In this document: one piece after another, positions 6,883 through 15,404 of the stretch
Layout of the letters: each line of letters starts with the position of its first letter
How positions within the stretch are numbered: position 1 is the first letter of the stretch
NCBI RefSeq assembly: GCF_014649535.1
Contig: NZ_BMTF01000026.1
Coordinates: 43,543 to 107,542 of the forward strand
Length of the DNA stretch: 64,000 nt
Source of the DNA: Streptomyces gelaticus
Lineage (GTDB): Bacteria > Actinomycetota > Actinomycetes > Streptomycetales > Streptomycetaceae
Reading direction: 5' to 3'
The notes under the pieces: generated by a model
The model's input: the letters and a program-made list of their open reading frames with translations, nothing else
Database searches by the model: none
What the model was told of the DNA's origin: nothing
Translations under genes and position numbers: made by a program

Positions 6883-8843
6883 TGCTTCGGTTCCTCCTGT
6901 ACGTCTTGCACGACGGCGAGCAGGGCGCCGACCTCCACCTGGAGGCCGGGGGCGGCGTGGAGCGCGGTGAGGGTGCCGGAGGCGGGGGCGAGGATGCGGT
7001 GTTCCATCTTCATCGCCTCCAGCCAGATCAGGGGCGCTCCGGCCGCGACCGCCGTCCCGGCGGTGAGGCCTTCGGCGACGCGGACGACGGTGCCGGGCAT
7101 GGGGGCGAGCAGCGAGCCGGGTTCGGTCCGGTCGGTGGGGTCGGTGAAGCGGGGCAGGGCGGTGAAGGTGTACGAGCCGCCGGCGGTGTCCACGTACGTC
7201 TTGTCGCCGTGGACGGCGATGTCGAAGTGGCGGGTGATGCCGCCGGTTTCGAGGGTGACGCGGTCGGGCCCGGCGGCGATGACGCGTTCTCCGGTCTCGG
7301 GGACGGGGCCGGTGCGGGTGGTGCGGTAGGCGGGCTCGTGTTCGGTGCCGTCGGGTTCGGCGCGGTAGCGCTTGGTCCGGGGCTGCGAGGAGATGTTGCG
7401 CCAGGCGCCGAGGCGGACGGGGCCCGGTCCGGGGCCGTGCTGCCGGGCGGCGGCGTCGGCGAGTGCGGCGGCCAGGGCGGCGAGGCGCGGCCCGGCTTCG
7501 TCCGGGGCCGGGGCCTGGGTGAGGGCGTCCAGGTGGCGGTCGTAGAAGCCGGTGTCGAGGCGGGCGGCGAGGAAGTCGGGGTGGCGCAGGGACCGTACGA
7601 GCAGCTCGCGGTTGGTGACCGGGCCGTGGATGCGGGCGTCCTCCAGGGCGCGGGTGAGGAGGCGTACGGCTTCGGTGCGGGTGGGGGCGTGGGCGATGAC
7701 CTTGGCGAGCATCGGGTCGTAGTGCACGCCGATGGTGTCGCCGCCGGTGTATCCGGTGTCCAGGCGCAGTCCGGGTGCCTCGGGCACATGGAGTGTGTGC
7801 AGTGCTCCGGTCTGCGGCTGCCAGTCGCGGGCGGGGTCCTCGGCGTAGAGACGGGCCTCGACGGCGTGGCCGTGCGGTGCGGGCGGTGCGGTGTCGGGCA
7901 GTGGTTCGCCCTCGGCGATGCGGAGCTGGAGGGCGACGAGGTCGAGTCCGAAGACCGCTTCGGTGACGGGGTGTTCGACCTGTAGGCGGGTGTTCATCTC
8001 CAGGAAGTACGGGCGCCCGTCGGCGGCGAGGAGGAATTCGACGGTGCCCGCGCCCCGGTAGCCGACGGCCTGCGCGGCGGCCACGGCGGCGTCGTGCAAC
8101 CGGGTCCGCAGCGCGTCGTCGAGGCCGGGTGCGGGGGCTTCCTCGACGACCTTCTGGTGGCGTCGCTGGAGGGAGCAGTCGCGGGTGCCGAGCGCCCAGA
8201 CCCCGCCGTGCCCGTCGGCCATGACCTGGACCTCGACGTGCCGGCCGCGTTCCACGTACGGCTCGGCGAAGACCTCGCCGTCCCCGAACGCGGCCGCGGC
8301 CTCGGCGGCCGCCGCCGTCAGTTCCGCGGGCAGGTCGGCGAGTTCGCGCACGATCCGCATCCCGCGTCCGCCGCCGCCCGCCGCCGCCTTGAGCAGCAGC
8401 GGCAGGTCGTCGGCGGTGGCCCGTTCCGGGTCGACGGGGGCGAGCAGCGGCACCCCGGCGGCGGCCATCAGTTCCTTGGCGCGGGTCTTGGACGCCATCA
8501 GTTCGATGGCCTTGACCGGCGGGCCGACCCAGGCGAGCCCGGCGTCCTGCACGGCACGGGCGAATCCGGCGTTCTCGGAGAGGAAGCCGTAGCCGGGGTG
8601 AACGGCGTCGGCACCGGCCGCGAGCGCGGCGCGTACGACGAGGTCGCCGCGGAGGTAGGTGTCGGCCGGGGCGGCGCCGGGCAGCCGTACGGCGGTGTCG
8701 GCCTCCCGCACGTGGAGCGCGCCGGCGTCCGCGTCGGAGTACACCGCGACGGTGGCGATGCCGAGCGCGCGGCAGGTGCGGAAGATCCGGCAGGCGATCT
8801 CGCCCCTGTTGGCGACGAGGAGCGATCGAATCGTGGCAGGCAT
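6879..8843 (-). CDS. Acyl-CoA carboxylase alpha subunit (biotin carboxylase + BCCP)
   Basis: The 654-residue protein joins an N-terminal biotin carboxylase (LLVANRGEIACRI; ATP-grasp glycine loop KAAAGGGGRGM; EMNTRLQVEHPVTE; pre-ATP-grasp and C-terminal domains to about residue 450) to a linker and a C-terminal biotinyl domain. The domain carries the WLEAMKMEH motif whose Lys takes biotin. It carboxylates biotin for transfer by the beta subunit encoded upstream. The ATG at 8843 was preferred to an in-frame start six codons earlier, because GGAAAGAG lies about 8 nt upstream. Together with the adjacent carboxyltransferase this is a 3-methylcrotonyl/geranyl-CoA-type two-subunit enzyme. The substrate cannot be read from sequence alone. 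Confidence 0.95.
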   Translation of the reverse strand: MPATIRSLLVANRGEIACRIFRTCRALGIATVAVYSDADAGALHVREADTAVRLPGAAPADTYLRGDLVVRAALAAGADAVHPGYGFLSENAGFARAVQDAGLAWVGPPVKAIELMASKTRAKELMAAAGVPLLAPVDPERATADDLPLLLKAAAGGGGRGMRIVRELADLPAELTAAAAEAAAAFGDGEVFAEPYVERGRHVEVQVMADGHGGVWALGTRDCSLQRRHQKVVEEAPAPGLDDALRTRLHDAAVAAAQAVGYRGAGTVEFLLAADGRPYFLEMNTRLQVEHPVTEAVFGLDLVALQLRIAEGEPLPDTAPPAPHGHAVEARLYAEDPARDWQPQTGALHTLHVPEAPGLRLDTGYTGGDTIGVHYDPMLAKVIAHAPTRTEAVRLLTRALEDARIHGPVTNRELLVRSLRHPDFLAARLDTGFYDRHLDALTQAPAPDEAGPRLAALAAALADAAARQHGPGPGPVRLGAWRNISSQPRTKRYRAEPDGTEHEPAYRTTRTGPVPETGERVIAAGPDRVTLETGGITRHFDIAVHGDKTYVDTAGGSYTFTALPRFTDPTDRTEPGSLLAPMPGTVVRVAEGLTAGTAVAAGAPLIWLEAMKMEHRILAPASGTLTALHAAPGLQVEVGALLAVVQDVQEEPKQ

Positions 8844-8949
8844 GAGAAAGACTCTTTCCACTAGGACACCGCAACCATCAATTGAGGAACCCCTGCGGCG
8901 AGCAACCCCCTCCGCGAGAGCGGCGGCGGTTCAGCCGCAAAAGACGTCC
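8844..8949. other. Spacer between carboxylase subunit genes
   Basis: This 106-bp gap separates the beta and alpha subunit genes, by far the longest spacing between annotated coding frames in this otherwise overlapping operon. It contains gcgagagcggcggcggttcagccgc-like GC-rich sequence and the alpha-subunit ribosome site. It may hold a secondary promoter, but I see no clear boxes. Confidence 0.3.
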
Positions 8950-10548
8950 TCACATCCGGAAGATGCCGAAGCCACCGCGGGCGCCTTCGACCGGGGCGGT
9001 GTGGATCGCGGACAGGCACATCCCGAGGACGGTCCTGGTGTCGCGCGGGTCGATGACCCCGTCGTCGTACAGCCGCCCGGAGAGGAACACGGGCAGCGAC
9101 TCGGACTCGATCTGCTGCTCGACCATGGCGCGCAGTCCGGCGTCGGCCTCGTCGTCGTAGGGCTGCCCCTTCGCGGCGGCGGAGGCACGGGCGACGATGG
9201 ACAGCACCCCGGCGAGCTGCTGCGGGCCCATGACGGCGGACTTGCTGCCGGGCCAGGCGAAGAGGAAGCGCGGGTCGTACGCCCGGCCGCACATGCCGTA
9301 GTGCCCGGCCCCGTACGAGGCGCCCATCAGCACGGACAGGTGCGGGACCTTCGAGTTCGACACCGCGTTGATCATCATCGCGCCGTGCTTGATGATGCCG
9401 CCCTGCTCGTACTCCTTGCCGACCATGTAGCCGGTGGTGTTGTGCAGGAAGACCAGCGGGATGTCGCGCTGGTTGGCGAGCTGGATGAACTGGGCGGCCT
9501 TCTGCGACTCCTCGCTGAACAGCACGCCCTGCGCGTTGGCGAGGATGCCGACGGGGTAGCCGTGGAGCCTCGCCCAGCCGGTCACGAGGCTGGTCCCGTA
9601 CAGCGGTTTGAACGCGTCGAAGTCGGAGCCGTCGACGAGCCGGGCGATGACCTCGCGCGGGTCGAAGGGCACCTTCAGGTCGCCGGGCACGATGCCGATC
9701 AGCTCGTCCTGGTCGTACTTCGGCGGCTCGGCGGGGCCCGGATCGGCGTGCGCCTTGCGCCAGTTGAGGCGGGCGACGATCCGGCGGGCCTGGCGCAGCG
9801 CGTCCTGCTCGTCGACGGCGAAGTGGTCGGCGAGCCCGGAGGTGCGGGCGTGCATCTCGGCGCCTCCGAGCGATTCGTCGTCGCTCTCCTCGCCGGTCGC
9901 CATCTTGACCAGGGGCGGTCCGCCGAGGAAGACCTTGGACCGTTCCTTGATCATGACGGTGTGGTCGGACATGCCCGGGACGTACGCCCCGCCCGCGGTC
10001 GAGTTCCCGAAGACGACGGCGACGGTCGGGATTCCGGCCGCGGAGAGCCGGGTGAGGTCGCGGAACAGTGCCCCGCCAGGGATGAAGATCTCCTTCTGCG
10101 AGGGGAGGTCGGCGCCGCCCGACTCGACGAGGCTGATGCAGGGCAGCCGGTTGGCGAAGGCGATCTCGTTGGCCCGCAGAGCCTTCTTCAGGGTCCAGGG
10201 GTTGGAGGCGCCGCCGCGTACGGTCGGGTCGTTGGCGGTGATCAGACACTCCACGCCCTCGATCACCCCGATCCCGGTGACGATCGAGGCGCCGACCGCA
10301 TAGTCGCTGCCCCAGGCGGCGAGCGGCGAGAGCTCCAGGAACGGGGTGTCCTCGTCGATCAGCAGCTCGATCCGCTCCCGGGCCAGGAGCTTGCCGCGCG
10401 CGCGGTGCCGTGCCACGTACTTCTCACCGCCGCCCGCCTGTGCCTTGGTGTGTTCGGCGGCCAGTTCGTCGAGTTTCGCGAGCATGGCCGTGCGGTTCGC
10501 GGCGTATTCGGGGCTCGCGGTGTCGAGCGCGGTGGGCAGGACGGTCAT
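8950..10548 (-). CDS. Acyl-CoA carboxylase beta subunit (carboxyltransferase)
   Basis: The 532-residue carboxyltransferase has both crotonase-like halves. The N-terminal half includes RARGKLLARERIELLID, GGASNPWTLKKALRANEIA, ISLVESGGADLPSQ and STAGGAYVPGMSD. The C-terminal half includes GWARLHGYPVGILANAQGVL, IPLVFLHNTTGYMVG, YGAGHYGMCGRAYDPRFLF and WPGSKSAVMGPQQLAGVL. It transfers carboxyl from biotin to an acyl-CoA and pairs with the alpha subunit downstream. The ATG at 10548 overlaps the AtuA-like stop (ATGA), which fixes the start; the 24-residue upstream extension is not conserved-looking. The arrangement and motifs fit the methylcrotonyl-CoA / geranyl-CoA carboxylase branch better than propionyl-CoA carboxylase, by family knowledge. 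Confidence 0.94.
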   Translation of the reverse strand: MTVLPTALDTASPEYAANRTAMLAKLDELAAEHTKAQAGGGEKYVARHRARGKLLARERIELLIDEDTPFLELSPLAAWGSDYAVGASIVTGIGVIEGVECLITANDPTVRGGASNPWTLKKALRANEIAFANRLPCISLVESGGADLPSQKEIFIPGGALFRDLTRLSAAGIPTVAVVFGNSTAGGAYVPGMSDHTVMIKERSKVFLGGPPLVKMATGEESDDESLGGAEMHARTSGLADHFAVDEQDALRQARRIVARLNWRKAHADPGPAEPPKYDQDELIGIVPGDLKVPFDPREVIARLVDGSDFDAFKPLYGTSLVTGWARLHGYPVGILANAQGVLFSEESQKAAQFIQLANQRDIPLVFLHNTTGYMVGKEYEQGGIIKHGAMMINAVSNSKVPHLSVLMGASYGAGHYGMCGRAYDPRFLFAWPGSKSAVMGPQQLAGVLSIVARASAAAKGQPYDDEADAGLRAMVEQQIESESLPVFLSGRLYDDGVIDPRDTRTVLGMCLSAIHTAPVEGARGGFGIFRM

Positions 10549-12260
10549 GCGTTGGCCTCCGGTGCGTGGACGGTCTCCAGCAGCGATACGGGAATGGGCA
10601 GGTGCCGGGAGCGCAGCCACTCCCCCACCGCCTTGGCCTGCGGATCGAACCGGTGCCGGGCGGCCACGCCCTCGCCCAGCAGCCCGTGAACGGTGAAGTT
10701 CAGAGCGCGGAGGTTCGGCAGGACATGGCGTACGACGGTGAGGTCCGCGGTCTCCGGCAGCAGTTCACAAAACCGTTCGACGGTCAGTTCATGGGCCAGC
10801 CACCGCCAGGCGTCGTCGTCGACGGCCCACACGCCCACGTTGGCGTCCCCGCCCTTGTCGCCGCTGCGGGCGCCCGCGATCCGGCCGAGCGGGGCGGTAC
10901 GGGTGGGTCCGGGGTCCGGCAGGGGTTCGGGCAGCGGCGGTTCACCGGCGTCCCGGAGCGGGCACGTCACGGCGGGAGGCGCCAGCTCCTGCCGCCGTCC
11001 GTCGGGGAGCACGGCGGTGTGCGGGACCTCGTCGGCCGGTACGTACCGGGCCTCGAACACCCCGTACGGCGCGCCCTTGCCGGGTGGGGCGGTGACGTGG
11101 AAGCCGGGATAGCTGCCGAGCGCGAGCTCGATCGCGGCACCGGAGACCGCGCGTCCGACGGTCTCCGGGTCCCGGTCGCGGACGACGAGCCGGAGCAGGG
11201 CGCTCGCGCTCTCCTCGGTGGCGGCGTCGGCCCGGTCGGTCCGGGACAGCTCCCAGCGCACCTCGTCGGGTTCGGCGCCCGAGCGGGCGAGCGCGTCGGC
11301 GAACTGTGCCTGCACCAGGTGTGCCTTGGCCTCGATGTCGAGGCCGGTGAGCACGAAGACGACCTCGTTGCGCCAGCCACCGAGCCGGTTCAGCCCGACC
11401 TTGAGGGTGGGCGGCGGGGCCTCGCCGCGCACCCCGCAGATGCGCACCCGGTCGGGTCCGTCCTGGGTCAGCGTCACGGTGTCGAGCCGGGCGGTGACGT
11501 CCGGCCCCGCGTACCGGGCGCCTCCGGTCTCGTACAGCAGCTGGGCGGTGACGGTGCCGAGGTCGACGACTCCGCCGGTGCCGTCGTGCTTGGTGATGAC
11601 GGACGAGCCGTCGGCGTGGATCTCGGCGACGGGGAAGCCGGGCCGGCGCAGGTCGTGGTCCCGGAAGAACGAGTAGTTCCCGCCGGTGGCCTGGGTGCCG
11701 CACTCCAGGACGTGTCCGGCGACGACGGCCCCGGCGAGCGCGTCGAGATCGCCGGGCCCCCAGCCGAACCGGGCCGCGGCGGGTCCGGTGACGAGAGCCG
11801 CGTCGGTGACCCGTCCGGTGACGACGACGTCCGCGCCCGCGTCGAGGCAGGCGGCGATCCCGGCGCCGCCGAGGTAGGCGTTGGCGGTGAGGAACCCCTC
11901 GGGCACGGGGAGGCTGTCGCCCTCCACATGGGCGACGCGCACGGGGACGCCGACCTTCTGCGCCAACTCCCGCACGGTGTCGGCCAGTCCGGCCGGGTTG
12001 AGCCCGCCCGCGTTGGCGACGATCTTCACCCCGCGCTCGTGGGCGAGCCCGAGGCCCTCCTCCAACTGGCGCAGGAAGGTGGTGGCGTAGCCGCGCGCGG
12101 GGTCCTTGAGCCTGCTCCGGCCGAGGATGAGCATGGTCAGCTCGGCGAGGTAGTCCCCGGTGAGGACGTCGAGAGGGCCGCCGGTGAGCATCTCGCGGAC
12201 GGCGTCGAAGCGGTCGCCGTAGAACCCGGAGGCGTTGCCGATTCGCAGTGGTGCGGTCAC
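10545..12260 (-). CDS. AtuA-like (DUF1446) acyclic terpene utilisation family protein
   Basis: The 571-residue protein belongs to the AtuA/DUF1446 family, named from acyclic terpene utilisation in Pseudomonas. Recognisable segments include RIGNASGFYGDRFDAVREML, ADVVVTGRVTDAALVTGPA, FGWGPGDLDALAGAVVAGH, ATGGNYSFFRD and IAGARSGDKGGDANVGVWA near the C-terminus. The biochemical role is not established, but the family co-occurs with biotin carboxylases and acyl-CoA dehydrogenases. The GTG at 12260 follows GGGGAGAAGACAA and overlaps the TIGR03084 stop (GTGA). In the operon it probably acts on the same branched or isoprenoid CoA ester. Confidence 0.9.
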   Translation of the reverse strand: MTAPLRIGNASGFYGDRFDAVREMLTGGPLDVLTGDYLAELTMLILGRSRLKDPARGYATTFLRQLEEGLGLAHERGVKIVANAGGLNPAGLADTVRELAQKVGVPVRVAHVEGDSLPVPEGFLTANAYLGGAGIAACLDAGADVVVTGRVTDAALVTGPAAARFGWGPGDLDALAGAVVAGHVLECGTQATGGNYSFFRDHDLRRPGFPVAEIHADGSSVITKHDGTGGVVDLGTVTAQLLYETGGARYAGPDVTARLDTVTLTQDGPDRVRICGVRGEAPPPTLKVGLNRLGGWRNEVVFVLTGLDIEAKAHLVQAQFADALARSGAEPDEVRWELSRTDRADAATEESASALLRLVVRDRDPETVGRAVSGAAIELALGSYPGFHVTAPPGKGAPYGVFEARYVPADEVPHTAVLPDGRRQELAPPAVTCPLRDAGEPPLPEPLPDPGPTRTAPLGRIAGARSGDKGGDANVGVWAVDDDAWRWLAHELTVERFCELLPETADLTVVRHVLPNLRALNFTVHGLLGEGVAARHRFDPQAKAVGEWLRSRHLPIPVSLLETVHAPEANA

Positions 12261-13054
12261 TTGTCTTCTCCCCGGGGTGCGCGGCCCGGTCCGGCGGGCC
12301 CGGCGAAGGCCTGGGCGATGTCGAGCCACTGGTCGGCGTCGGGGCCGGCCGCCCGGACGGCGAGGTCGTCGCGGTGGGCGCGCTGGGTGACCAGGAGGCA
12401 GAAGTCGAGGAGCGGGCCGGTGACACGCTGCGGCGCGTCCGACGCCCCGAAGGCGATCAACTCGCTGTCAGATCCTCGGAGTTCCACCCGGAACTCCTCC
12501 TCGGGCGCCTTGATCCCCCGTACCAGATAGGCGTAGTCGCGGGCCCGCACCCCGATCCGGGCGACGTGCCGCAGCCGGGCGGTGGGGGTCCTGGTGACTC
12601 CGAGGGCGTCGGCGATGTCCTGGCCGTGCGCCCAGGTCTCCATGATCCGGGCGGTCGCCATGGACGCGACGCTCATCGGCGGCCCGTACCAGGGGATGCG
12701 CGTGCCCGCCGGAGCGTCCCGCAGCGCCGCCTCCAGCCGCTCCCGCCCGCCGCGCCACCGCGCGAGCAGGGCCTGAGGGGCCAGGGCGGCGGTGATCTCC
12801 TCGGCGCCCCGGTCGACGAAGGACTCGGGCGCCTCCATGGCCCTGGCCGCCTCCCCCGCGAAGGCGTCGGCATCGGTGGCGGCCAGCAGCGCGACCTCGT
12901 CGGCCCAGGTGAGATGGGCGATCTGATGCGCGATGCTCCAGCCGGGCGCGGGCGTCGGCACGGCCCACTGCTCGGCGGTCAACCCCCGCACCAGTACGTC
13001 GAGTTCATCGCTCTCGTCGCGCAGATCGTCGATCACGGCTGCGACTTGGGACAC
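12257..13054 (-). CDS. TIGR03084-type DinB/maleylpyruvate-isomerase-fold protein
   Basis: This 265-residue protein has the DinB/MDMPI-like four-helix start (LRDESDELDVLVRGLTAEQW, then PAPGWSIAHQIAHLTWADE) and a second His-containing segment (IMETWAHGQDIADALG). The three His residues of these segments are expected to bind a metal. TIGR03084 proteins lie next to AtuA-like and acyl-CoA carboxylase genes in actinobacteria; their reaction is unknown. The GTG at 13054 has a strong ribosome site (GGGGAG about 8 nt upstream). As first gene of the operon it sits directly downstream of the palindromic operator candidate. Confidence 0.87.
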   Translation of the reverse strand: MSQVAAVIDDLRDESDELDVLVRGLTAEQWAVPTPAPGWSIAHQIAHLTWADEVALLAATDADAFAGEAARAMEAPESFVDRGAEEITAALAPQALLARWRGGRERLEAALRDAPAGTRIPWYGPPMSVASMATARIMETWAHGQDIADALGVTRTPTARLRHVARIGVRARDYAYLVRGIKAPEEEFRVELRGSDSELIAFGASDAPQRVTGPLLDFCLLVTQRAHRDDLAVRAAGPDADQWLDIAQAFAGPAGPGRAPRGEDK

Positions 13055-13115
13055 GGTGCGCTCCCCTCGGGGCGTGGCGGTGTGCCCAGGATCATGGCAG
13101 CGGAGCAATAAACAA

Positions 13116-13129
13116 GCAAGCATGCTTGC
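13116..13129. promoter_or_regulatory. Perfect 14-bp palindrome, candidate TetR operator
   Basis: gcaagcatgcttgc reads the same on both strands and is centred about 68 bp upstream of the first start codon (13054) of the acyl-CoA operon. It lies in an AT-richer patch. TTGCTT overlapping its promoter-proximal end, with CATGAT 17 bp on, is the best promoter candidate on the minus strand, so a bound repressor would block the -35. Size and symmetry fit TetR-family regulators of acyl-CoA operons. Confidence 0.6.
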
Positions 13130-13228
13130 ATTATTTTCCGCAGTATCCCGTTACGCCCCCGGCGGGCGCCGCCCCTGCGGCATTACGCTCGTCGCCATCG
13201 ACGACACGACGCACGGGGGGCGACGCAC

Positions 13229-13747
13229 ATGGAGCGTTCGAGAGGGCCGAGTCGTCGCACCTGGCTGTCGCTGGGCATCGGCGCCGTGGCGGCGGCCGCG
13301 GTCGGGGGGACGGTGTACGCATCCGCAGACGGCCCCGTGCCGGACCGCGAGCGGGTACGGACGGATCTCGCCCCGCTGCGGCGCAGGTTCGGCGAGGCGG
13401 GGCGGCTGAGCGGGGCGCACTGGCTGGCGTACGACCGGGACGCGGAGGGCCGTTCGTATCTGCCGAGCCCGGACCCGCGGTACCGGGTGGTGGGTACGGC
13501 CCGGCTGCCCGCCGGGACCGCGGCCCGGACCGTGGCGGACCCGGCGCACGCCTTCGGACCGGCCGCACCGCACGGGGTGCCGGACGTGCTGGCCGGGTTC
13601 CTGCCCGCGCACGCGCGGTGGATGACCAGCGCCTCCTATGACGCGCTGCTCCTGGGCCCCGGCCCGGTGGACGACCTGACGCAGGGGCGGTTCTTCCTCG
13701 ACGCGGCGACGGACAGCCTGTACTTCGACACCGTCAACCCGGAGTGA
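13229..13747 (+). CDS. Secreted or membrane-anchored hypothetical protein
   Basis: This 172-residue protein has a basic N-terminus (MERSRGPSRRTW) followed by a hydrophobic Ala/Gly-rich segment to about residue 32, a signal or anchor. A soluble domain follows with DRERVRTDLAPLRRRFGEAG and a C-terminal FFLDAATDSLYFDTVNP. The start has a modest purine-rich site (GGGGGGCGAC). I do not recognise the family; similar short exported proteins are common in Streptomyces. It is divergent from the acyl-CoA operon across the palindrome region and ends 28 bp before an opposing gene. Confidence 0.7.
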   Translation: MERSRGPSRRTWLSLGIGAVAAAAVGGTVYASADGPVPDRERVRTDLAPLRRRFGEAGRLSGAHWLAYDRDAEGRSYLPSPDPRYRVVGTARLPAGTAARTVADPAHAFGPAAPHGVPDVLAGFLPAHARWMTSASYDALLLGPGPVDDLTQGRFFLDAATDSLYFDTVNPE

Positions 13748-13775
13748 GGCCGAACGCGGCAGAGGGCCCGGCGGA

Positions 13776-14204
13776 TCAGGCGACCACGGCGATGACGACC
13801 GCCGAGATCGCGGCGAAGACTGCGCCCACCCCGGTGATCACGGTCCTGGCGTGGCGCATACCGAAGGACGGGGCACGGGTCGTCGCGCCCTCGGGGTTCG
13901 CGGCGCTGTAGTGGACGGTCACGAAGTCGCCCTTGGCCGGCGTGAGGCGGGACCGGCGCTCCTCGAAGCTCACTGCGCGCCCGTCTCCGGTACGGAACTC
14001 CAGGGTGGGGTGGGTGTACAGGACGGGGCCGCCCTCGGGGCTCTGGACCTCCTCGGTGCGCAGGGAGATGCACCGGGCCTCGGCGGTGAGCCCCTCGGCC
14101 CAGGCGGCCCGGAGCCGTGGGCCCTGGAGCTGCCGGTCCAGGTTCCTCCCGAACATCACGGCCGCGCCCATGGCGACGACGAAATAGACGGCGGCGACGA
14201 CCAT
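13776..14204 (-). CDS. DUF3592-type membrane protein
   Basis: This 142-residue protein has two hydrophobic segments (VVAAVYFVVAMGAAVMFG at the N-terminus and ITGVGAVFAAISAVVIAVVA at the C-terminus) flanking an extracytoplasmic beta-rich domain. The domain contains YTHPTLEFRTGDGRAVSFEE and GDFVTVHYSAANPEGA, the typical DUF3592 look of a value checked for 'converted' type and a YxPxNP-like motif. The function of the family is unknown. It stands alone, followed by an opposing gene. Confidence 0.75.
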   Translation of the reverse strand: MVVAAVYFVVAMGAAVMFGRNLDRQLQGPRLRAAWAEGLTAEARCISLRTEEVQSPEGGPVLYTHPTLEFRTGDGRAVSFEERRSRLTPAKGDFVTVHYSAANPEGATTRAPSFGMRHARTVITGVGAVFAAISAVVIAVVA

Positions 14205-14249
14205 GGGCTCCCCCGGCGGGATCTCGCGTGACGGGCCGCCATGATCCCG

Positions 14250-14285
14250 CGTCCGGGGCGGGCCGACAAGGGCCCGCCCCGGACG
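14250..14285 (-). terminator. Strong hairpin terminator of the EamA gene
   Basis: A perfect 15-bp stem (cgtccggggcgggcc at 14250-14264 and ggcccgccccggacg at 14271-14285) has a 6-nt loop. It abuts the stop codon of the EamA gene on the minus strand. There is no clear U-tract, as is common in Streptomyces. Confidence 0.8.
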
Positions 14286-15254
14286 TCAGGCGCGTTCCCT
14301 CGGCCCCGCGCGCCGGGCCTGACTGCGTACCGCGCCCATGCTCGCCCCGATGACGAGCGCGATCGCCAGCGCGTCGGTGGTCGTCAGGGCCTGGCCGAGG
14401 ATCAGGAAGCCGGCCGTGGCCGCGATCGCCGGTTCCAGGCTCATCAGTATCGCGAAGGTGGGCGCGGGCAGGCGGCGCAGCGCCATGAGTTCGAGGGTGT
14501 ACGGAAGCACCGAGCTCAGCAGCGCCACCGCCGCGCCCAGCGCCAGCGTGGACGGGACCAGCAGCTTGGAGCCCGACTCCATGACGCCGAGGGGCAATGA
14601 GAGGAGCGCGGCGACGACCAGGGCCAGGGCCAGTCCGTCCGCCTGGGGGAAGCGGCGGCCGGTGCGGGCGCTGAAGGCGATGTACGTCGCCCACATCGCG
14701 CCCGCGCCGAGCGCGTAGGCGGCGCCGACCGGGTCGAGGCGGTCGAAGCCGCCCCCGCTCAGCAGCACGACGCCGCCCAGCGCGAGCCCGGCCCAGACCA
14801 GGTTGCTCAGGCGGCGGGAGGCGAACACCGAGAGGGCGAGCGGGCCCAGCACCTCCAGGGTGACGGCCGCGCCCAGCGGAATGCGGTCGGCCGCCTGGTA
14901 GAAGAGCGTGTTCATGCCGCCCATGGCCAGCCCGAAGGCGAGGACCGTGCCCCAGTCGGCGCGCCGGTAGCCGCGCAGCTTCGGGCGGCAGACGACCAGC
15001 ATGACGAGCGCGGCCACGGCCAGGCGCAGGGTGACGACGCCGAGCGCTCCGGCCCTCGGCATCAGCAGGACCGCGACGGCGGAGCCGAACTGGAGGGAGA
15101 GGCCGCCCGCGACCACCAGCGCGACCGGTGCGAGCGCCGTGCCCCGGCTCCTGGGGACCGCGGGGCCCAGGGCGGAGGCCGCCTCTGGTACGGCGACGGC
15201 CGCGGCCCGCTCCACGGCCACAGCGGCCCCTGCTGCACTGCGCTGGTCGTCCAC
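14286..15254 (-). CDS. EamA-family drug/metabolite exporter
   Basis: This DMT-superfamily inner-membrane transporter has 322 residues and about ten hydrophobic helices in two EamA repeats (first around PVALVVAGGLSLQFGSAVAV, second around GAAYALGAGAMWATYIAFSA). RhtA/YdcZ-like members export amino acids or metabolites. The GTG at 15254 has GGGAGG ten bases upstream; the ATG 15 codons earlier has no site. It is divergent from a LysR gene, the usual arrangement in which the regulator controls the exporter. The substrate is unknown. Confidence 0.9.
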   Translation of the reverse strand: MDDQRSAAGAAVAVERAAAVAVPEAASALGPAVPRSRGTALAPVALVVAGGLSLQFGSAVAVLLMPRAGALGVVTLRLAVAALVMLVVCRPKLRGYRRADWGTVLAFGLAMGGMNTLFYQAADRIPLGAAVTLEVLGPLALSVFASRRLSNLVWAGLALGGVVLLSGGGFDRLDPVGAAYALGAGAMWATYIAFSARTGRRFPQADGLALALVVAALLSLPLGVMESGSKLLVPSTLALGAAVALLSSVLPYTLELMALRRLPAPTFAILMSLEPAIAATAGFLILGQALTTTDALAIALVIGASMGAVRSQARRAGPRERA

Positions 15255-15280
15255 CTGCGGTGTTCCTCCCGAATCCGATA

Positions 15281-15296
15281 GTTCAACCCAATGAAC
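15281..15296. promoter_or_regulatory. Candidate LysR box between eamA-type and lysR-type genes
   Basis: gttcaacccaatgaac has 5-bp arms (gttca/tgaac) and fits the T-N11-A pattern of LysR-type operators. It lies 27 bp upstream of the exporter start and 109 bp upstream of the regulator start. Confidence 0.5.
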
Positions 15297-15404
15297 CATT
15301 CGATTGAAAATACTGCACTGCGCTCGTGCGGTACGTCCCCTTACGGTAGGTACCTCCGCGTGCCATGTGAAATGTCGATCGCGCTCCGGTTATGCTCCCC
15401 GCGC

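Noticed and set aside
5722..8874. Single 1050-codon ORF across the carboxylase and dehydrogenase genes
   Set aside because: Only the part after 6882 has family motifs; the rest is a shadow of the biotin carboxylase gene in another frame.
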